NCBI RefSeq assembly: GCF_009604425.1
Contig: NZ_WEGI01000017.1
Coordinates: 86,503 to 150,502, forward strand
DNA length: 64,000 nucleotides
Source: Nocardia aurantia
GTDB lineage: Bacteria > Actinomycetota > Actinomycetes > Mycobacteriales > Mycobacteriaceae
Reading direction: 5' to 3'
Shown here: in pieces, positions 60,011 through 64,000 of the stretch
Position numbering within the stretch: the first letter of the stretch is position 1
Layout: every line of letters begins with the position of its first letter
The notes under the pieces: model-generated
Database searches by the model: none
Told to the model about the DNA's origin: nothing
What the model saw: the letters and a program-made list of their open reading frames with translations, nothing else
Program-made: the position numbers and the translations under genes

Positions 60011-60931
60011 TCAGCAGGACGGATCCGCCGGCTCATCGGCCAGCGCCGCCGCGACCAGCGCCACCGCGCGCGGATCGGCGAGCAGGCCGTTGTGATCGAT
60101 CGGCCGGAACGGGCAGCCGTCCTGCAACCAGATGTCGCGGTCGTCCGCCGTGGGGGCGGCGAGCAGCGCCGTCTCGGGCGGGGTGATGACCTCGTCGGTG
60201 CGGCTGGCGATCGCCGTCAGCCGGACTCCCGGCCGCGATTCGCCGCCCGCGTTCAGCCGGGCCAGCAGGGGTGATCCGGCCGTCTGCTGCACACCCGCCG
60301 TGCCGAACACCTGCGCCGCGATGTGCGGCCCGTCCATGCCGAGCTGGGCCAGATCGGGATATCTGCCGGGCAGCCCGGCATAGGTCGAACCCCGATACGG
60401 GGTGCCGAGCGTGACCACCGTGCGGGCCGTACCCGGGTGGGTCGACAGATACTGCCGGATCACCGTCCCGCCCGTCGAATGACCCACCAGCGCAACATGT
60501 TCCGCGCCGGTTCCGGAACGCACGGTGTCGACGAGCCCGGCCAGTTCAGCGGCGGTGCCGGTGATGTCGGCGACCCCGTACACCGTCCGGCCCGCCAGCG
60601 CCGCACCGATCGGGCCCAGCCCCGGCCAGCCCCGGACGGCATCCGACCCACTGACCGGAGCGCCCGGCATCTGCGCCCGGCCCAGATTCGCGGTGAACAC
60701 GCAATAGCCGTCGTCCCGCAGCGCCGGAGCCAGCACCGAGAAGCTGCGTTGCGCATCGGTGCCCGAACCGTGCACCAGCACAACGGGATCCGGATGCGCC
60801 GGCGCCGGACGGCAGGCGAAATCGTTGACACCGGGCGGCAGTGGGTCGGCGGCGCTCGCCGGGGCCGTCGCGACCAGTGCGGAAACCGCCGCGCACACCA
60901 GGGCGGCCAGTGGCCCGGCAGTCCGGCTCAC
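60011..60931 (-). CDS. Secreted lipase, class 2 (EstA/LipA) type
   Basis: The 306-residue protein has a signal peptide (AGPLAALVCAAVSALVATAPASA) with cleavage near residue 27. VVLVHGSGTDAQRSFSVLAPAL and the nucleophile elbow LVGHSTGGTVIRQYL are typical of class 2 lipases, and the late PIDHNGLLADPRAV carries the catalytic His. Two Cys (DFACRPAP and DDGYCVF) may form a disulfide. GTG 60931 overlaps the stop of the esterase gene (GTGA), so both exported hydrolases are made together. It should act on envelope or environmental lipids. Confidence 0.85.
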   Translation of the reverse strand: MSRTAGPLAALVCAAVSALVATAPASAADPLPPGVNDFACRPAPAHPDPVVLVHGSGTDAQRSFSVLAPALRDDGYCVFTANLGRAQMPGAPVSGSDAVRGWPGLGPIGAALAGRTVYGVADITGTAAELAGLVDTVRSGTGAEHVALVGHSTGGTVIRQYLSTHPGTARTVVTLGTPYRGSTYAGLPGRYPDLAQLGMDGPHIAAQVFGTAGVQQTAGSPLLARLNAGGESRPGVRLTAIASRTDEVITPPETALLAAPTADDRDIWLQDGCPFRPIDHNGLLADPRAVALVAAALADEPADPSC

Positions 60932-61944
60932 GCCTGCACTCCCAGTCCCGCGGCCAGCACCGGCCAGGACTTCTCGAAATCGTCCTGCCAATAGCCCCAC
61001 GAATGCGTGCCGGTGGGGCGGAAATCGTAGGTGGCAGGAATGTTCAGGCTGTTCAGCCGCGTCTGCATATTGTGCGAGCAGTAATCCGTCGCGGCCTCGA
61101 TGATCCCGCCCAGCACGATCTGATTGGCGAACAACCACGGGCCGGACAGCGAATACCTCCCGCCGTACACATCATATTTTCCGGGGATCCCGCTGCCGTT
61201 GGAAATGTAGATCGCCTTGTCGCGCAACCCTTCCGCCTGCACATACGGGTCGTTGCGGACCCAGTTCGGGTCGTCCGGCGGGCCCCACATGTTCTCGACG
61301 TCCGACAGTCCCCATTCCTCCACGGTGAGCCGGACGAATTCCCGGCCCACCGGATCGCTGGTCTGCGCGCAGCCGCTGTAGGCCGCGACCGCCTGGTACA
61401 GATCGGGCGTGGTGGCCGCGAGCGCCAGCGTACTGGTGCCGGACATCGAATATCCGGCGATCCCGTTGCGGCCGTTGGCATTCAGGTGCGCGTTGAGCAG
61501 CGGCGGCAATTCCTCGGTGAGGAAGGTCCGCCACTTGTTGCGGCCCAGCCGCGGATCGTCACGTTCCCAGTCGGTGTAATAGCTGAACATCCCGCCGATC
61601 GGCGTCGCCACCTCGACGTTCTTCGTGGAGAGGTATTGCAGCGCATCGGTTTTCGTGGCCCAGGTGGACCCGTCGATGCCGCCGGCGGAACCGAGCAGCA
61701 GGTACAGCACCGGCCGTGGCACGCTCTCGTCCGCGGCCCGCTGGATCTGCACCGGGATGTCGGCGTCCATCGCCGCCGAATGGACCGTCACCGTCTCGTG
61801 CCGGGCGTCGGTCGCCTCGATACCGACGATCGCCGAACCCGCCGGCTCGGCCTGCGCGGCCGCGGTCCCGGCGGCCGCGATGGTGATTCCTGCCAGTGCG
61901 GCGTACATCCGCCGACGCCCGCCCCGAGCCTTGTCCGTCATCAT
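60928..61944 (-). CDS. Secreted antigen-85-type esterase/mycolyltransferase
   Basis: This 338-residue exported protein has a signal peptide (MYAALAGITIAAAGTAAAQA). Its alpha/beta hydrolase fold is of the antigen 85 type: VLYLLLGSAGGIDGSTW, then KWRTFLTEELPPLL, the nucleophile loop GIAGYSMSGTSTLALA and the histidine loop GTHSWGYWQDDF. Family members move mycolic acids onto trehalose or arabinogalactan or act as esterases, and imply a mycolate envelope. ATG 61944 has GGAG upstream and is preferred over ATG 61968. It is the first gene of a two-gene unit with the lipase. Confidence 0.85.
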   Translation of the reverse strand: MMTDKARGGRRRMYAALAGITIAAAGTAAAQAEPAGSAIVGIEATDARHETVTVHSAAMDADIPVQIQRAADESVPRPVLYLLLGSAGGIDGSTWATKTDALQYLSTKNVEVATPIGGMFSYYTDWERDDPRLGRNKWRTFLTEELPPLLNAHLNANGRNGIAGYSMSGTSTLALAATTPDLYQAVAAYSGCAQTSDPVGREFVRLTVEEWGLSDVENMWGPPDDPNWVRNDPYVQAEGLRDKAIYISNGSGIPGKYDVYGGRYSLSGPWLFANQIVLGGIIEAATDYCSHNMQTRLNSLNIPATYDFRPTGTHSWGYWQDDFEKSWPVLAAGLGVQA

Positions 61945-62500
61945 TTTCTCCACGAGCATCCCGAACACCGAATGGGCGCCGGTCGCGCCCGCCGATTCAG
62001 GTTATGAACGGCCGCAACACAATTCACGACGAGAATTGCATGGACAAGATTTTTCGGGGCGTAACACCACGCCCCGGATCGCCGATGTCCGTTTTCGGTG
62101 GGAGATTCGAAATGCCCGCGCTGTGCCCGGAATCCCGGTGAGCCCGCGCGACTCGCGACAGTGCCACACCGTGGGCCGAAATATCGCCCCCGGGCATGGT
62201 CGTGGAGGTCTCGACGCTGACCGGGTGCCATCGCTGCGGAGGGCCACAGCCGGGGGTCCGCCGGTGAGATTTGTCACCGATACCCGGTTGTCCCGCTGAC
62301 GGTCCGCCGTCAGCCCCTTACCGAGTCAGACGAGTCGGCGGCCCCGATGCGACCGTCCGGATGATTTTCCGGTCCGAGATCGTTGACAGATCGGCCGCCC
62401 CGGCGCCGGTCCGTAAGCTGGTCGGGCAGCGTGACGAGATGTGGGTGCGGGCGTAAAACAACTTGCCGCCCACCTGGGCGGACATGTTAGAAGGGTGTAC
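61945..62500. other. Intergenic region between the esterase unit and smpB
   Basis: About 555 bases between divergent genes contain no open frame with protein-like features. It should hold the promoters of both units. TTGACA at 62383-62388 and TAAGCT at 62414-62419 are visible but 25 bp apart, so they are not a normal promoter pair. No repeat or RNA motif was recognised. Confidence 0.45.
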
Positions 62501-62974
62501 ATGAAGGAGAAAGGCCGCAAGGTCATCGCCACCAACCGCAAGGCGCGGCACAACTACGCGGTGCTGGAGACGTTCGAGGCCGGCGTGGCCCTCGTCGGCA
62601 CCGAGGTGAAGAGCCTGCGGGAGGGCAAGGCGTCGCTGGTCGACGCCTACGCGACCATCGACGACGGTGAGGTGTGGCTGCGTGGCCTGCACATCCCGGA
62701 GTACGGCCACGGCACCTGGACCAACCACTCCCCGCGTCGTACCCGCAAACTGCTGCTGCACCGCCGCGAGATCGACAAACTCACCGGCAAGATCAAGGAG
62801 AGCAGCCAGACCCTGGTCCCGCTGTCCATGTACTTCGCCGACGGCAAGGTCAAGGTGGAGCTCGCCCTCGCCAAGGGCAAGCAGGACTACGACAAGCGCC
62901 AGGACCTCGCCAAACGCACCGCCGAACGCGAGGTGACCCGCGAACTGGGCCGCCGCATCAAGGGCATGCGCTGA
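62501..62974 (+). CDS. smpB: SsrA-binding protein SmpB
   Basis: This 157-residue protein binds tmRNA and brings it to stalled ribosomes. KEKGRKVIATNRKARHNYAV at the start, GTEVKSLREGKASLVDAYA and LHIPEYGHG in the core, and the basic tail with REVTRELGRRIKGMR are all characteristic. ATG 62501 is chosen for AGAAGGG five bases upstream; the frame is open further but without support. The tmRNA gene follows 118 bp downstream, so both parts of the rescue system are adjacent. Confidence 0.96.
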   Translation: MKEKGRKVIATNRKARHNYAVLETFEAGVALVGTEVKSLREGKASLVDAYATIDDGEVWLRGLHIPEYGHGTWTNHSPRRTRKLLLHRREIDKLTGKIKESSQTLVPLSMYFADGKVKVELALAKGKQDYDKRQDLAKRTAEREVTRELGRRIKGMR

Positions 62975-63024
62975 CCCGTTCCCCCAGGTCAGCACCCCTG
63001 GAATGATCCTGCGTACAAAGATGT

Positions 63025-63055
63025 TAATATGACAAGCCCGGCCTTCGAGCCGGGC
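63025..63055 (+). promoter_or_regulatory. ssrA promoter region with hairpin
   Basis: TAATAT at 63025-63030, in an A+T-rich patch, is a good -10 for tmRNA. A 7-bp hairpin GCCCGGC/GCCGGGC at 63036-63055 follows; it may end the smpB message or lie in the tmRNA precursor leader. Confidence 0.45.
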
Positions 63056-63092
63056 GGTCACCCTCCGGGGTGGCAACTGAATCGCAACAGAC

Positions 63093-63462
63093 GGGGCTGA
63101 ACGGTTTCGACTGCGTACGTCGATTCAGGGGAAGCGTGTCGGTGCAGGCAGGAGACCACCGTAAGCGTCGCTGTAACCATATAAGCGCCGATTCTCATCA
63201 GCGCGAGTACGCCCTTGCTGCCTAAGCAGTAAGGCGTCTCTGTCAGCCCGGGCCCGCCCTCGGCCCGGTCACTGGCATCAGCTAGAGGGCTCACCGTCCG
63301 GGCCGGTCGCGGGTCCGGACGGGACAACTCACAGCGACTGGGATCGTCATCCCGGCTTGTTCGCGAGACCGGGAGATCCGAGCAGAGGCACCGCGAACTG
63401 CACACGGAGAAGCCCTGGAGAAGCGGCGGAGGACCCGGGTTCGATTCCCGGCAGCTCCACTA
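63093..63462 (+). ncRNA. ssrA: Transfer-messenger RNA
   Basis: The RNA starts GGGGCTGAACGGTTTCGACT and ends with the T-arm GGGTTCGATTCCCG and the acceptor strand CAGCTCC followed by A. The 7-bp acceptor stem pairs GGGGCTG with CAGCTCC (one G-U). The terminal CCA is not encoded (CTA stands there), so mature RNA would end at about 63459 plus added CCA. The tag reading frame is at 63187. Together with SmpB it frees stalled ribosomes and tags the nascent chain for proteolysis. Confidence 0.95.
63187..63225 (+). other. tmRNA proteolysis tag reading frame
   Basis: Resume codon GCC at 63187 begins the tag ADSHQREYALAA, ended by TAA at 63223-63225. It resembles mycobacterial tags, which end in the same ALAA degradation signal. 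Confidence 0.9.
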
Positions 63463-63466
63463 AGAA

Positions 63467-63499
63467 GGGGCCCGGTCCAACAGGATCGGGCCTCTTTCT
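63467..63499 (+). terminator. Intrinsic terminator of ssrA
   Basis: GGCCCGGTCC (63469-63478), loop AACA, GGATCGGGCC (63483-63492), followed by TCTTTCT. This is the only hairpin with a clear T-tract seen in the window. Confidence 0.85.
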
Positions 63500-63880
63500 A
63501 TAAGGAGCCGAGGTGTCGCGGACATCGGCTGCGGGCTCGGGCTCGATTCTTTGGCAGTAGAGTGTAGTGGGCCAAAATTAGCTTCGCTATCTGGTCCCCT
63601 GATCGGTACTCTCATTTTCTGTGATGGTTGACGATCCTCGCCCCTTACAGACAATGCAGGTCGCCTTGTTGGTCTTGCTACATGAGTATGATCCAGACCG
63701 GTCGGACATCAGTGACATGAGTGGACGCACCAGTTACTCGTTCGATGGATGAAACCGGTAGCGGCGGGCCGCGCATCTCCGGTCCGTATCGTAAAGAGAA
63801 TTTATATTCTCCTGGATTTACGGTGGTCTCGAGGAGGTGCCGTTGAACTGGATCGAGGCGATCGGTTCGAGTAAGAGCTC
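63500..63880. other. A+T-richer stretch downstream of tmRNA with one short open frame
   Basis: Composition changes visibly after the terminator. An open frame at 63624-63752 (42 residues, beginning MVDDPRPLQTMQVALLVLLH) has no recognised relative and is probably a fragment. A palindrome GAGAAT-TTAT-ATTCTC lies at 63796-63811. No other gene is seen. The insertion-sequence end should lie near its right side. Confidence 0.45.
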
Positions 63881-64000
63881 CTATCGGGTTCGATTGCTGA
63901 GTCGTCGCCAGCAGATGAGGGAGGCGCCGAGGTTGAGGAAGCCTTCGTGGATGTCTGTGCGGCGTTCCCAGCGGACGGCCAGCCGCCGGTACTGGTGGAG
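63881..64000 (-). mobile_element. IS5-family transposase, C-terminal 39 residues (cut by window edge)
   Basis: The minus strand encodes the end of a transposase: YRRLAVRWERRTDIHEGF, then LNLGASLICWRRL and a short tail to the stop at 63881. The segment VRWERR-x-DIHE-x-F-x-x-LG is the conserved C terminus of IS5-group DDE transposases common in streptomycetes and nocardiae, with the last catalytic Glu in the ERRTDIHE stretch. The rest lies outside the window. The terminal inverted repeat on this side cannot be fixed without the other end. Confidence 0.8.

Noticed and set aside
62383..62419. TTGACA and TAAGCT as a smpB promoter
   Set aside because: The 25-bp spacing is far outside the normal 16-19 bp range.

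Overview
The window is GC-rich actinobacterial DNA, most likely from Nocardia or a close relative in the Mycobacteriales. The evidence is the prfB - mscS - small membrane protein - ftsE - ftsX ... smpB - ssrA gene order at the right end, an antigen-85-type secreted esterase (implying a mycolic-acid envelope), an Eis-type acetyltransferase, fadD/fadE genes, and many starts that look leaderless (a TANNNT -10 box 6-8 nt before ATG or GTG). The left edge cuts an IclR-type regulator and the right edge cuts an IS5-type transposase.

Layout. 0-7 kb: aldehyde dehydrogenase, GNAT, Fic protein with its own palindromic promoter, and a TetR/MFS efflux pair facing each other across a four-half-site operator, with a class V aminotransferase behind tetR. 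7.2-15.6 kb: one tightly overlapping operon of a 2-oxoglutarate/Fe(II) oxygenase, O-acetylhomoserine sulfhydrylase, alpha/beta hydrolase and a complete family-5 ABC importer. 15.7-25 kb: Eis-like acetyltransferase, methyltransferase plus PAS-GGDEF pair, an autoregulated TetR with an MpaB-type oxygenase, and an operon joining a pyruvoyl-dependent arginine decarboxylase, an unknown protein and a membrane diguanylate cyclase. 25-29 kb: a VirB6/TrbL-like polytopic protein standing alone and an MFS transporter.

29.2-33.7 kb is an organosulfur cassette. A leaderless upstream ORF whose peptide ends in CSCR precedes sfnG (dimethylsulfone monooxygenase), an SfnB/DszC-type acyl-CoA-dehydrogenase-like flavoprotein and a StyA-like FAD protein. 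The cassette lies between two copies of a 30-bp direct repeat. One copy is the 3' end of an intact DUF3052-type gene and the other belongs to a decayed fragment of that gene. 34.1-38.5 kb runs leftward: an RsbP-RsbQ-like energy-stress pair and a three-gene HTTM membrane cluster that resembles Sdp peptide-maturation operons in outline. 38.7-44.7 kb: a sodium:solute symporter with a small partner, a nine-copy 40-bp minisatellite, a PepSY membrane protein, and a 1.2-kb hairpin-rich stretch with no credible gene. 44.8-51 kb: a fadD-fadE-fadE operon behind a palindromic operator, and hisN with an SDR.

51.4-53.1 kb: an FMN reductase divergent from an XRE/MmyB-type regulator, with a 24-bp triplicate repeat between them. 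53.2-63.5 kb is the conserved division and ribosome-rescue block, interrupted between ftsX and smpB by recQ, a small membrane protein and two secreted hydrolases. tmRNA and a good intrinsic terminator close the chromosomal backbone. Beyond them the DNA turns visibly more A+T-rich and runs into an IS5-family transposase, which looks like the edge of a mobile region next to ssrA.
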